Made by a program: the position numbers and the translations under genes. From positions 372,001 to 436,000 of the forward strand of contig CAJZBQ010000050.1 of NCBI GenBank assembly GCA_914767885.1: a stretch of DNA of 64,000 nt, given 5' to 3'. The first letter of the stretch is position 1. Each line of letters starts with the position of its first letter. The DNA comes from Blepharisma stoltei. Lineage: Eukaryota; Ciliophora; Heterotrichea; Heterotrichida; Blepharismidae. Positions 39,263-52,200 of this stretch are shown piece after piece. The notes under the pieces were generated by a model. The model ran no database searches and was not told the DNA's origin. It saw only the letters and a list, made by a program, of their open reading frames with translations.

Positions 39263-40982
39263 CAGTAAATAGCTTCTCCTATACTATTTATATTATTTGT
39301 GAGTATAATGGATTAATTTAATAGAATTTTGTATAATTAAATCTTTATAAGCCCTGAAAGTAGAATTGTGGTTAAGTTAATTTAATTTTTATAAGTTTTT
39401 ATTTAAACCAAAATATAATCAAATATTTGTCCAGGAGAAATAATATCCTGCACATCTATAATTCTCTAATCATTAATTTTATTGACAGCTTTACAAAGAA
39501 AAAGTCAATGCTAAAAATATTTATTCATTCGTCGTTAGTTTTATTTGCTATAATAAATGCATAATGAGTATTTTTGTAAACATAACTTAAGAAAATCTTT
39601 AATTTAGCTTTAAAATTAATTTTCAAATTAAATATAAGTACATTTTATTTTCAAAGTTGGCTTTAATACGCATATTCGCTGCAAAATTAAACTTATACTT
39701 TTAATTTTATTCTTCAACAGCAAAATTAATGCACAGAAAAACAATTTTTCTTTAAAGCATTACCTTTAGAAACTAAGGAATGATAGATATAATTAAAAAT
39801 AAATGAATTGCAAATTTTATGCATTTTGAATGAAGTAAAAAATCTTGTGAATTTTAGCTTATTGAGCAATAAATTTATTAAATAAATTTTAATTGAAAAC
39901 AAGCTAAAGCAACTTAAAATAATTCTCTTCAAAATTTCAATAGATTAGCAATCCAAATAAAAATATCAAATTATTTGCATTGATGTACACTTTGATAGCT
40001 TGCTTTATATCTATAAGGTTTACCTAAAAATTTTTGCAAATTTTTTTTCTTGGAGAAGTATAAAAATAAATCGTTTTGATTTTAAGTGACTTTCTTTAAA
40101 GTTTTATTGTTTTAAATTCTTCTTTATCTAAGTATTTTTTAAATTATATAGATTTTCAAAAGGGTACATTTTTGTCAATTTCACTATTTTCCGTTCCATT
40201 TTTACTGGAATTTTTTATAAAGTCTTTCAATCCAGATGAAACACGATTAAAAGACAGATTAAGCAAAAATCGCAAGCTAGATAGATAATTTCATTTCATC
40301 AAAGCAAGCTATTCAGCAATTCTGAAAAAGATTTTGATAAGATAATTGTATAGAATGAAGAAAATGCAAATAGATTTTTGCTTCTAAGTTACTTATTCAC
40401 AAAGCATGATATTACAATAAATGCATTCTTGATAAAACTTCAGATTATCTAAAATGAATTTTGCAAATGTTCTAATTCTTGATTATGAATAAAATTAGAA
40501 TGCCCTATAACAATTCTTTAGCTCTGAATGCATTCAAACAAATTTTCATTTATCAATATTACCACTATCCTACTTTCTTTTAATTTTTTGGAATTTTACT
40601 CTATCTAAATCGCTGCTCAAAAAATAACTAAATCATAACAACAATATAAATCTAAATTAAGTAGATTTAGTTAAATTTTAAAATTAGCATCCAAAATATT
40701 GACTTTTTTGCCTTATTATTAGTTATTGGTATTTTTTTTTATTTTCTGAAGCTGAAAATCCAAATTTTTTGTATATGAGTTTCCATTTGATTGAAATTGA
40801 ATGAGCTTAGTTTCTTCTTATAAAAGTTTAAATCTTGCAAAAACTATACTTAAAATTTGGATTCTGACAAAATATTGAAAAATCCTATAACTTAATTGCC
40901 ATTTTTCAAAATTTACAGTTCATTTTTTCACTGGAAGCTTACAAACACTTTGGTAAAAGACTTTATTAAATGTTATAATAAT
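39263..40982. other. 1.7-kb AT-rich intergenic spacer
   Basis: The FYVE-like gene and the second ATPase diverge from this spacer. I see no RNA gene and no supported coding region. An open frame around 40098-40288 without an ATG has mildly protein-like content near its end (NPDETRLKDRLSKNRK) but no context. No complete TA-bounded element was recognised. Confidence 0.55.
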
Positions 40983-43900
40983 ATGTCACAACCTCTTACT
41001 CCTTTCTCTCAAATTAATTTCGTTTTATAATTATACTATTGAACATATTGGAAAATATTTTAATTAAAATTGTTTATATTTATTTTTCAATAGTATAGCC
41101 AAAACCTCCTTTTGGCTCGGGCTATACCAACGTCTTCTAACTCCCCAGATAATAAACCACCGTATATTAGATTTCCTATCTGGGTTTTACCAATAAATGC
41201 TGGTAAAACAACACTCTTCAATGTCAGGAGACATTGGTATAGTCCGAGTCAAAAGGAGAATCAAGTTATATTCGATTAATTTATTAATTATTAAGGAGAA
41301 CTAGAAGAACAAGCTCCTCGTTTATCATCGGGTTCCAACAACTCAAGGACCAAATCGAGATAAAAGAGCACGCTGAAAGAATCGCTAATGAAGAGAACCT
41401 TAAAAAAGGCATTACAAAGAAACCCAAAGAGACCAAAGGAAAAGACAAGCAAGACGACGCAATAAAAAATACTGAAGCTTTTCGTGATATGGTTGAGCAC
41501 AAAATACCCCTAGAAGAGCTTTCAAGGAACCTAGAAACCGATCTTGACCGTGGCCTACCAGAAGAAATAGCTCGTAATAAGCTCAAAGTCTTTGGTGAAA
41601 ATAAGCTAACAGAAAAGGTAGGAATGCCATGGTATATACATTTTATAAAGTGTCTAACTGGATTTTTCTCACTTCTACTATGGGCTGGAGCCATTTTGTG
41701 TTTTATTACTTATGGCATTTCTCAAGCTGATCCATCTAACTTATATTTGGCTATTGCTCTTGTTGTTGTGGTTCTTGTTACTGGCTGTTTTGGCTTTTAT
41801 CAAGAATCCAAGTCAGCGGCAATTATGGCAGGCTTTAAAAATATGATTCCTCCTAAATGCTTAGCTATAAGAGATGGCAGTCAAAGAGAAATGGAGTCAC
41901 AGAAACTTGTCCCAGGAGATATAGTATTTGTAAAGCAAGGCAATAAAATTCCAGCAGATATCAGAATTTTGACAGCTAATAATATGAAAGTTGATAACTC
42001 TTCTTTAACTGGTGAGAGTGAGCCTTTAGCAAGAACTGATAAATGCACTAATGAAAAAAATCCACTTGAAACTGAAAACTTACTCCCTCTATGAGCAAGC
42101 AAAAACATTGGAAAAATCCCCTATTTTTTTTGATAAAAACCTTCTTGAGCTAACAAAAAAAATATATTTTATCGTTATTTGCAGATATTGAACTTTACCA
42201 CCTAAGTGTGGAATTTTTTTCGCGTGTGAAAAGGTGATTTCACATGTGGAATCCTCTTTTCACACGCGGAAAAAATTCCACACTTAGGTGGTAAAGTTCA
42301 AAAATCTGCAAATAACGATAATATATATAAGGATAACTATTATAATGAAATCTCTAGCTAATTTTGTTTAACTTGCGTTTTAAAACATAAATTTTACTAA
42401 TTTTTGCGAGTTGGGATTTTTTAAAATTTTAAAAACCATTCACTTATAAAATTTATATATAAATTTTAACCCCCTTGAGGGAATTAGCATTTTTTGGAAC
42501 AATGTGCAGCTCAGGAGAAGCAAAAGGAGTAGTAGTTAACACTGGTGATAAAACTGTGATGGGAAGAATTGCCAAGCTAGCTTTTTCAACAGAAAATGAG
42601 CAAACAACTCTAGGTAGAGAAATTGAATTTTTCGTGAAAGTAATAAGCGTTATATCACTTTCTATGGGAGTCATTTTCTTTGCATTAGGCTTCAGCTTTG
42701 GATATGACATAGTAACTAATGTCATCAATGCAATTGGTGTTATCGTTGCAAATGTTCCTGAAGGACTTTTAGCAGAAGTTACTGTAGCTCTTTCACTAAC
42801 CGCCAAAAGGATGTCAGAAAAAAATGTCCTCGTGAAAAATCTTGAATGCGTTGAAACTTTAGGATCAGTCACATGTGTATGCTCTGATAAAACGGGAACT
42901 TTGACTGAAAACAAAATGAGAGTTGTCAGTATTTGGTATGATAATAAAATTAGAGATGTGAATAACTATGAAGAAAAAAATACTGGGGTTACTTTAGGCT
43001 ATAACATTGAAGATCCAGCTTTTGAAATGATGCAGAGATGCGCCATTTTGAATAGCAAAGCCCAGTTTTCGACTGAACCTCCAGAAGAAGTTTTGACTGA
43101 TAAAAAAGGAAATCCGCTGCCCCAAAACGAAATCGAAGCAGCTAAAGAAAAGTATAGGACTGAGCTAGCTCAAAAATCAATTCAAGTATGGCCAACATTT
43201 GGAGGAGATGCGTCAGAAATTGCACTTATTAAATTTTTCCACCCTATACAGAATATTGTAGAAATGAGGAAAACCTATCCTGTTCTAGTAAGAGATGGCG
43301 TAAAAGGTGAAATCCCATTCAACTCAGCCAATAAATATGCAGTAACACTTCACGAGCCAGCTGATTGGAATCCTAAAGATCACAAAAAAGATTGCATATT
43401 ATTTATGAAGGGGGCCCCTGAGCAATTATGGGAAAGATGCTCAACTATTTATTCTAATGGAACTGCATCTCCTATTACTGAAGACGTGAAAGCACAGTTT
43501 GCAGCAGCAAACAAGCACTTTGGAAGCAGAGGTCAAAGAGTTTTAGGATTTGCTTATATGTGGCTTGACCATAATGAGTACCCTAAAGATTATGTTTTTG
43601 ATCCAAATAAGAAAAGATATGAATAAAATGGTACTCAAAATAAATTTTCTCCGAAAAATTGCTCCTTTGGCGATTTGGTTTTCCTGGTGCACCTTAACTA
43701 AGCAACATCAGAACAGCTCAGTGTATAGGCTGGAGTGCCTGATCCTTGTTTTAGGATAGATAGGATTTTTATCCCATAGCATAAAAAATGGCTATATCAA
43801 AGCTGTAGTTAAAGGGACGGGCTTAGACCCGAAGACAGCACGTAAAACACTAAGCAATTAAGGTAAATAAGATCCAAATAAGAAAGAGGGACCGAATTTC

Positions 43901-45448
43901 CCTCTTCGCGGACTTACTTTTATCGGTTTGACTGCTTTGATGGATCCACCAAGAAAAGGTGTAAAAGAAGCCGTCATTTCAGCTCATGAAGCAGGGGTCA
44001 AAGTTATTATGGTTACTGGAGATCAACCTCTTACAGCCGCAGCAATTGCAAGACAAGTACACATCATTACGCAAGCCAAAACTGTAAATGACTATGTTGA
44101 AGAAGGTATGGATTGGGAAAAAGCTTTGGAATTAAGCGACGCTATTGTGATCCACGGAGATATGCTCACAAAAGCCCATGCAGAAGATGCTGAACTCCCT
44201 TTCAATGAGCAAAGAATTGCAAAATGGTTGAGTAAAAAAGAAATCGTTTTTGCAAGGACTTCTCCTGCTCAAAAATATTTAATTGTTGACGCCAATCAGA
44301 AACTCAAACAAATTGTTGCTGTTACTGGTGATGGTGTAAATGATAGTCCAGCCATTAAAAAGGCTGACATTGGAATTGCTATGGGAATTGTAGGAAGTGA
44401 CGCTGCAAAAGATGCTGCCGATATGCTACTTATTGATGACAACTTTGCGTCCATTATTCAAGGAATTGAGCAGGGCCGTGTCATTTTTGATAATCTTAAA
44501 AGAACTATCGCATACGTTTTAGCTTCAAATATCCCTGAAATTATTCCGTTTTTGGCCGCAGTTATTTTCCAGTTACCTTTGCCTTTAACCACTATTTTGA
44601 TGCTTTGCGTTTGTATTGGAACCGACGTTGTTCCAGCTGTTGCTCTAGCTTATGAAGAGCCTGAGCTTGATATCATGAAGAGAAAGCCAAGAAACGCTGA
44701 AACTGATCATTTAATGTCGTTTCAGCTCCTTTTCTTTGCTTATATGCAAATTGGAGAAATATTAACATTAGGAGGAATGATGGAATATTTAGTAATTCTC
44801 TATGACTTTGGATTCAAGCCACAAGTCTTATGGTTCTTTTATATTGCTGATTCAGGCTGCAGACCTGACGAGCATGATATTTATGATCCAGATATCCATT
44901 CAAAAGGAAACTCTCATATAGGAGATGATAGCTACTGTGGCGACACGGTGAATTATCTAACAAATAGTGATGGAAAATATGATTTGAGAATTTGGTTTTA
45001 TAATTACGGCCATGATAGCTGGTCTGATTGCAAGTATCCAGGCTGGACATCTCCTATAACTAACCATGAAGTTTGCTACACTAGTGAAGCTGTGCATTAT
45101 GCACAATGTGGCTGGTTTGTGGGGCTGGTTTGCGGCCAATATGCAAATTTACAAATAGTCAGGACAAGAGAAAAAAGTATAATTGATAGAGGATTCTCAA
45201 ACTGGGTGCTTAACTTTTCACTTGCGTTCGAAACTTTGTTCACGTTGCTAATTTGCTATGTCCCTGGGCTAAATGAGGCATTGGGAGGAAGACCTTTGTT
45301 AACCTTGCATTATGGATTCCCTGCAGCTCCTGCGTTTATCATTCTTGTGTTATATGACGAAATTCGAAAATATTTGTTAAGAAAAGAGATGATAAAAAAC
45401 AAAGGAAGGGGTATAAAGGGATGGATAGAAGCTAATACATTTTATTAA
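40983..45448 (+). CDS. Second P-type IIC cation ATPase alpha subunit, two IESs and a retroposon
   Basis: Restored segments 40983-40996, 41302-42080, 42485-43599 and 43871-45448 give 1161 aa, one residue shorter than its paralogue at 30184. The five-codon first segment reads MSQPL and joins to RRTSSSFIIG; the paralogue starts MLEPI and then RRTSSSFIIG. Motifs include TGES, VPEGLLAEVT, CSDKTGTLTENKM, KGAPEQLWERC, TGDGVNDSPAIKKAD and the C-terminus GWIEANTFY. M6 reads LCVCIGTDVVPA, so the first M6 aspartate of Na,K-pumps is Cys. The full set of catalytic motifs suggests an active enzyme with altered ion selectivity. Confidence 0.92.
40997..41301. mobile_element. IES (305 bp) after codon five of the second ATPase gene
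   Basis: TA at 40997-40998 and 41302-41303. Removal places a start codon on an otherwise startless gene and matches the paralogue's N-terminus. It contains an inverted repeat with arms near 41107-41135 and 41228-41263. Confidence 0.85.
41107..41263. repeat. Inverted-repeat unit nested in an IES
   Basis: The left arm ctccttttggctcgggctat followed by accaacgtc pairs with the right arm gacattggtatagtccgagt followed by caaaaggag, with a few mismatches. This looks like a foldback element inside a larger IES. Confidence 0.7.
42081..42484. mobile_element. IES (404 bp) in the second ATPase gene, with nested foldback unit
   Basis: TA at 42081-42082 and 42485-42486. Removal restores LETENLAFFGTMCSSGE. 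The left end has two end motifs around cattggaaaaatcccctatt. A palindrome (about 42172-42325) sits in the middle. Confidence 0.9.
42172..42325. repeat. Foldback unit nested in an IES
   Basis: The arms tcgttatttgcagat...gaac and gttc...atctgcaaataacga pair over about 70 bp each. The centre contains tttcacatgtggaatcc, resembling the core of the foldback elements at 49706 and 58027. Confidence 0.8.
43600..43870 (+). mobile_element. Small retroposon-like insertion in the second ATPase gene, 15-bp target-site duplication
   Basis: The duplicate GATCCAAATAAGAAA lies at 43600-43614 and 43871-43885. The 256-bp element (43615-43870) ends aattaaggtaaataa. Removing 271 bp restores DPNKKEGPNFPLRGL, identical in order to the paralogue. 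It shares no obvious sequence with the other retroposons. Confidence 0.85.
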
Positions 45449-45577
45449 GTTAAGAATTTTATATATCATTCCTAGAACTTAAATATAATAATGTTGATGG
45501 CATTATTCAATTTTCTGAGATTAAAACTCTAATTTAAATTTTAGAAATATATATAAATATTTGGGGCTTTAAAGAAT

Positions 45578-45796
45578 ATGGAAGACAAAATGCTAAATGG
45601 TTCAACTGAAGAGATGGAGGAAAAATTAATTTTTTTTAAATCACTAAAACCACGTATGGATGAAATAAATCTCCCTGAAGCTTATCAGCATCTTAGCTCA
45701 GAGATTTTAGATAAAATAATTGAAGAAGGGGAAAATATAATATGCAACCTAGATGAGCAGATTATTGAAAATCGTTTAAATAAAATGTCTTTATAA
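45578..45796 (+). CDS. Small acidic protein, hypothetical
   Basis: 72 aa, uninterrupted. It begins MEDKMLNGSTEEMEEKL and is rich in Glu, Ile and Leu with helical character. I do not recognise it. Its stop codon abuts the stop codon of the convergent gene at 45797 with no base between them, as expected for real packed genes here. It is short enough that chance cannot be excluded. Confidence 0.5.
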   Translation: MEDKMLNGSTEEMEEKLIFFKSLKPRMDEINLPEAYQHLSSEILDKIIEEGENIICNLDEQIIENRLNKMSL

Positions 45797-48096
45797 TTAT
45801 ACCTTTATCTTTTGTAAAAACACTTTAGGCCAGTTTCTTTTATCTATTTTATATAAGTCATTTACTTTTTCATTTACACCTAAACTTCGGCTTTTCCCTT
45901 CTTTTTCTTTAACTTTTAATACATATTCATCTTTATTTATCTTCATGGTTTCACACAATGAATTTAAAATATCTTCAATCTTACTTTCGGAATAATATTT
46001 CACATAGTAATAATTAGAATAAGCGGGATAGCCCTGAGGAATGTAAATTTTTAGCCTGTTTAAACTCGGATTAAGTTTGAAATGGTCAGAGTCTTCAGTA
46101 AAAAGCGTAGAAATTGATATTAGAGATTCAGATTCTTCAAATGTTGACAAAATGTCAGAGTTTGATCTTGATGTCGCTTCAGTAGCAAGCTCGACACTTG
46201 GCTTTCTGGAAATATGGATACTTTTGTCTGCTATCGATTTTTCAATTTTACTGATTCTTTGGGCCATTTCTAAGTTCTTTTTGGCCAATTCCTCATAGTT
46301 TTTATCTTTTTTGGATTTATCAGTTGATTGTCCCCTTCTTCTTAACGAGCATCTATGTGACCCACAAGGTAAATTAAAATTTTTCTTTTCGTCTTGAATT
46401 GGGATTTCATCACTCATTAGCTCTTTATGCGAATTTTCTGTTCTTAAAGTCAAAGCATCACTTGTTTTGCTTATTTCAGACAAATTTATATCGTTTAACA
46501 ATTTATTTTCCTTACCCCCCCCTTTAAATTGGAACAAAATATAGGTAAAATTTCCACTTTTTTGGTAAATTAACCACCCTTTAAATTGGAACAAATTTAA
46601 TTTTATAATAAAAAATTATATATAATTTTTATCTAAAACATTTTGATATAAGTTAAATGTTTCTTCTTAACTAAAATTAAAAATTTAGTTATATCTTGCT
46701 CTTGTTTAAAGAAGAGAGTATAAAGAGCATCTTATTTAAAATAAATTTATTATCCTTAATTGCTAAATTTTAAAAAAAAATTAATTTTTTTTTTTAAAAA
46801 TTTCCTAAAAAATTTTTATTTTTTTTGATAAAAATGATATTTTTTATTTAAATAGTTTGGATATAAATTCAAATAGGAATTCTTTATAAAATTTCAAAAT
46901 TTACTTATTTCTTGCTTTATTTTAAAGAATAGAGTATAAATAACATCTTATTTAAACAAAATTAGCACTTTGATCGATAAATTTTCTATTTAATTTTTTT
47001 TATCAATAAAAATAATAACTTTTTGTAAGTAATTTTGATACCAATTAATAGTGGCGTATTAACTAATAATGAAAATTTAGTTATATATTTCTTTGTTTTA
47101 AAGGATAAAGAGTAAATAGCATTTTATTAAATAAATTTATTGATCTAATTCGATAAGTTTTTTAAATTTTTTATATAATTTTTTTTTTTTTTATAAAAAA
47201 TTTTATATTGATATTTTTTTATAAAAAAAAAATTGACCCCCTTTAAATTGGAACAAAATTTTTTGTTCCAATTTAAAGGGGGGGGAGTTAGGCAATTCTA
47301 CATCCCTAGGCTTAATATGCAAGTCAAAGCTAGGAGTATCTAAATGTGTCCATTCAGGCGATAAATCACATTCAGGGGCCCAAACCTTCAAAGTTTCTTC
47401 ACTTTCTCTATAAATTTTATCGAAGTGGTCCATAAATCTTTGTTTTGGCTCAGCCCGCAATTTTAATTCTATCGTTGAAATGGTGTTTTTAATTTGACAT
47501 AAAACACATTCCAATTCCTGGTCTTTTATTTTAATTTTAAGCTCTTTTTCTTTATGGTTGATACAGAGTTGGTTAAATGACAAATCATATTGCTCGTCAA
47601 TTTGAGCGACATATGCATTTCTTTTACTTTGCAGCTCAGCAACGCCAAGTTTTAAATTATTTTGAAGCTGCTCTTTAATGGAATTGATATAGAGTTTGAT
47701 ACCTATATGACGGTCTCTCACTAAATATAACTGTTCCAATTGAGATTTTATTGAGTCTACTTTTCGGTTGTAGGTAGAATTTGATTCCTCATCAAAAGAG
47801 TCGAAAGCTTGTGCTTGCTTGGAAGGAATTAAAGGAGAAGGTGAAAGACGAGTATAAGAAATAGGAGAACTTGCTCTTGTTCCATCATCAACTTTAAAGT
47901 TTTGTGGGATATTGAAAGGCTTGGGGAGGTAATTATTCTTTTCATGATTGTGGATAACATTTGTGGAAATTTCTTTAAGTGGAAATGGGCAAGGTTCTGC
48001 GATATCTTTATCAAAATGGGTTGTAATTAGCTTCTTTGGAGGAAAAGGCTCTTCTGAGTCCCAAGGAATTTTTGCTTCTCGACCTAAAGTATACAT
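45797..48096 (-). CDS. Coiled-coil protein with a globular C-terminal domain, unknown
   Basis: Restored 48096-47289 plus 46512-45797, 507 aa. The N-terminus is Pro-rich. A coiled coil spans about 105-220. After the IES join (VELPKENKLL) a polar linker follows. The last 90 residues form a compact region, LKIYIPQGYPAYSNYYYVKY and onward, with a beta-alpha pattern that could be ubiquitin-like or a Ras-binding-type fold. That domain guess is weak and no family is named. Confidence 0.7.
46513..47288. mobile_element. IES (776 bp) with four copies of its end motif
   Basis: TA at 46513-46514 and 47289-47290. The CCCCCTTTAAATTGGAACAA motif occurs at the left end, again about 60 bp inside, and as a back-to-back pair forming a short palindrome (about 47233-47288) at the right end. 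The interior is extremely AT-rich. Confidence 0.9.
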
Positions 48097-48259
48097 TTGA
48101 ATTATGAAAATTTAAAAATGTTCGAATTAAATAATTTTTGCTGTTAATTTAATGCTCTACCGCCTATTAATTAACTCAATGTTTGAGCCTTTGATTAATA
48201 TTTTCATTATGAAGATTTTGGGATTATTTTATTAAAACTTTCCAAAGTCATTGTTTTTA

Positions 48260-48979
48260 ATGTCTGAAGAAGGATATTCTCCTGTCCGTGAAGATATAGC
48301 AAATCTAACCTGGCATAAAATGACACCTGAGGAGCTCTCAAAAAATCTCCAGAGCGACTTAAATGAAGGGCTTACTCAAGAAAAGGCACAACAAAAGCTA
48401 AAAAGTACAGGTAGAAACTGCTTATATGAAGACCAGTCTGCTTTTTATAAAATTCTAAAGCATTTGTTTTCTCGTATCACAGTTCCTCTATATATACTAG
48501 CTTTCTTATTCTACCTTGCTTATAGGGAAGGGTTGATCAATTCTTTTTTATATCGCTCATTGCCATTAATCGCATTTGTTATTTCGGTCATCACTATAAT
48601 AAAGAGTGAAAATGCAGCAAAAGAGATAAAGCTTGTAGAGAACCAAATACCTCAAAAATGTACAGTCATAAGAGAAAAAAAGGAAATGATAATTTCAAGA
48701 TATGAAATAGTTCCAGGAGACATTATTTTAGTGAAAATAGGAGAAACTGTTCCAGCAGATATTAGAATTTTATCTGCAAATGACTGCAAAATCAATATTC
48801 AATGCTTAACAGACTCTGAAACAATTTTAGAGAGATCAGAAAAGTGCACAAGCCAAGAGTTTCTTCAATCACAAAATATCTCATACTTTGGATCACTTTG
48901 CGTTCAAGGGGAATGCAAAGGAGTTGCCATTACCACAGGACAAAAAACTTTATTATCAAGACTAGTACACTCTAAATAA
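48260..48979 (+). CDS. Truncated P-type ATPase paralogue (N-terminal half only)
   Basis: 239 aa. It contains the cytosolic N-terminus, M1-M2 and the actuator domain of a IIC-type ATPase, including the VPGDIILVKIGETVPADIRI block, and stops at SRLVHSK before M3. The dephosphorylation motif TGES is replaced by TDSE, and the P, N and C-terminal membrane domains are absent. Downstream DNA to 49228 shows no continuation. It cannot be a pump. It is either a decaying duplicate or a protein that interacts with the full pumps. A non-ATG start 9 bp upstream is possible but unnecessary. Confidence 0.75.
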   Translation: MSEEGYSPVREDIANLTWHKMTPEELSKNLQSDLNEGLTQEKAQQKLKSTGRNCLYEDQSAFYKILKHLFSRITVPLYILAFLFYLAYREGLINSFLYRSLPLIAFVISVITIIKSENAAKEIKLVENQIPQKCTVIREKKEMIISRYEIVPGDIILVKIGETVPADIRILSANDCKINIQCLTDSETILERSEKCTSQEFLQSQNISYFGSLCVQGECKGVAITTGQKTLLSRLVHSK

Positions 48980-49228
48980 ATTTATGAAGAGATTTAATAT
49001 AATTTTTATAAAACGTTAATATTATTATTTTGGATTTATATTAAACGTATTTAATAGTATATATAATTAATTTATATACATCAAAATTATGTAATTATAT
49101 ATTTTTTTTTCACATTCCGCTTTATTAGAGTATAAAACATGCTTTGAGAAGCAGCCAAGAGTTTAATATGTCATATCTATTATTATAATGGCCCAAAATT
49201 TTCGTTTAATAATCAGGAGTTATAAACA

Positions 49229-52200
49229 ATGTCAAAAATTGATTCTAATTATGAGCGATCTGATGAGGGAACTTCGGGCCTCGGACCCTTAAAGTGGCAC
49301 TTGTTATCTCTAGATGAATTAGAATCTCGATTAGAAACTAATCTCACTAATGGCTTAACAGACACTAGGGCTGAGCTAGTGCTAAAAATATACGGGGAAA
49401 ATTTTTCGGGTGAGACTGGAGAGCCTCCAAAAGCATGAAAAATATTTTTTGGTCAACTAAGAACTTTTCCTTTTTTACTCTTATTTACTTTCTCATTATG
49501 ATGTATTATCTTTTACATTATAGACAAAAATGATTCCATTGATCTATATCTTGGAACATCAGTTTTGTGTGCTTTGATAATATGGAGTCTCGATAAATAC
49601 TATCTGGAAGTTAAAGATTATAAAAATTTTTTGGCTCATCAAAGATTGCTTTTGTCAAGATGTATTGTTAAAAGAGAAGGAGCGATGAAATTAATAGATT
49701 CTGTTTATAGCGCTTTCCCGAGGATGGCGCGGAATGGCGCCATCCTCGGGAAAGCCAGGAAGGCATCCACACGGGAATTGGAGTTCCACGTGTGGATGCC
49801 ATTTTGACATGTGGAAGTTTGGATCCCACATGCCAAAAATGGCATCCACACGTGGAACTCCCAGTTCCCGTGTGGATGCTTAGTTGACTTTCCCGAGGAT
49901 GGCGCCATTCCGCGCCATCCTCGGGAAAGCGCTATACCTCGTGCCTGGAGATATTGTACTTTTTCATCAAGGTGAAAAAATACCTGCCGATATAAGAATT
50001 TTAGAGGCAAATAATTTGACAATTGATGAATCAGTTTTAACTGGAGAAGGAATGCCTGTTGGAAAAACTAGCAATGAATCAAAGATAGATTCTATGTTTG
50101 AGGCCCAAAATATAGTATTTGCGCAGACTTACTGTCTTAGTGGGAGTGGAAAAGGTGTAGTTGTTGAAACAGGATTAAATACAGCATTTAGCAGGATTGT
50201 TATGATGTCAGCCGAAGCACCTTCCCCGATTGCTGAGGGCATTTCTTATAAAAAATGTCATAAATGATTGATTATTATACTCATTTTTCCAATAGCGTTC
50301 AGATTATTGGGGTTTTTATTAGGATTCAGGTTTAATTTTACATTGCTTGGTTTTATTTTTGCAATTGATTTAACAATAGTTGGCATTATTCCTCACCAGC
50401 CAATAAAGGAAATAGCAACTTATTTTACATCAAAAGTGCTTGTAAAGAAAAATGTTTTAACAAAACAACCTGAAAGGATAAGAAATTTTGGAGAAAATCC
50501 TATTATCATTATAGATAAAACAGGAGTAATCACAGAAAATAGATTAAAAATCGTTCAGTTTTGGGATAATTATGAATTTAAAAGCCCAGAAAATATTTTA
50601 ATAGATCACACTTCCAATAAAACTCTGTCATTTGCTATGACAATGCGTTCAGCAATTCTTATCAATGATGCAAAATTTGACCATGATCCTCAATCTTCAG
50701 ATGAAATATATTCGAAACCAATAATCGAATGGGCTGCTAAAGGCTCTCCACCAGATATTGCCATGATAAAATTTTTCCAAGAACTCGAGAATATTGAGGA
50801 TTTTAGAGACGCTCACAAACCTATAGCAATAGAAGGGAGTGAATTTAAAATACCTTTCAGGTCTTCCTACAAATACGCAACTGCAGTTTATAATGGATAC
50901 GAATTTGGATTTGAGGATATTTCTCAAAAGTACATTGCCTTCTATAAAGGTGCTGTAGAAGTTCTATTAGAAATGTCAACCAAGATTGCATGCGAAGATC
51001 ATGAGCTAGAATGCAAAAATAATTCAAAAGAAAAAATAACTCAAGCTTGCAAAGACTGCAGCAAAAAAGGGTTGAGAGTAATTGCATGCGCTTATAAATG
51101 GTTAAGAGAATCTGATATCCCTAAAGATTTTCAACCTAACCCTGAAAGCGTGCCAGAGTTTTTGAAAGAGGGTTTAGTTTTTGCAGGATTAATTGTATTG
51201 AGTGATCCTCCTAAAAAAAATGTTAAAGAATCTATATTAAGCCTAAGGAGCCTCCACATGAAGTGTATTATGGCCACCGGCGATATGCTTCTCTTGGCCT
51301 CAGATGTTTCAAAGCAAACTTGCATTATTAGTAACCCAAAAATAACAAGTGATTTTGAAGAGGAAAACATAAACTTCTATGAATCTCTTGAATTAACAGA
51401 TTCTGTGATTGTTAATGGGAATTTAATATATTGAATTTGATTGAATTTGTAATTTATAAATTGAAAACTAATATTTATTTAATTGATTAGGCTTTTATTT
51501 AAATGAATTGAGGAACCTTATACCTAATGATGAAGTAGCCAAAGAAAAACTATATAAGATATAGCCCATACCTCTATATAGATTTCTCTGTCGAAGGAAA
51601 TGCAATGGACGGTTGAAAGATCAAGTCAAACTCCATAACAGGGACAAGCTGGGTATCAAGGCTCCATGTCAAATAACAGTGGATTTTTGATACTGTAGAT
51701 TTTATAGAAATACATTTAGTCGAAAACTTTAATAGTGTGGCTTTTGGTCAAAATTTAGCGGTTTTTTCGGTTAAATGTCTCACTATCGAAAATTTTCAAC
51801 CAAAAGTACTTCGATGAAATGCACACTATCAAAAATGCACGATCATTGAATCTGCACCTGGATATCTATACCAGGTAGGATAAAATTTGCATGCCAGAAA
51901 AAGGTTGACAGAGCAAAGTTGTCAAGTAAACGCACCAAATTTTAAAAGGGTTTTTATTATTATTATATTAATTTAAAATAAAAGATACCTTTTAGACTGA
52001 CACTGATAAGTATCTTACATATTTTTCCCTTTTTTAAACATTAAAATAAAATTATAATCCCTATCTTAAGCAACATATAACTCCAACATTATATTACTTT
52101 CCTATGGAATTTTAAAAAATAAGATGGTTTTCAATTTCAATTAAAAATAATTATTAGTCTTATAGCTTTCTAAGGGGTTTAAAGAGTCATGGCGACTCTT

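Noticed and set aside
40098-40288. Possible small gene in the 1.7-kb spacer
   Set aside because: There is no ATG, the region is AT-rich, and there is no family match; chance open frames of this length are expected when TGA is not a stop.
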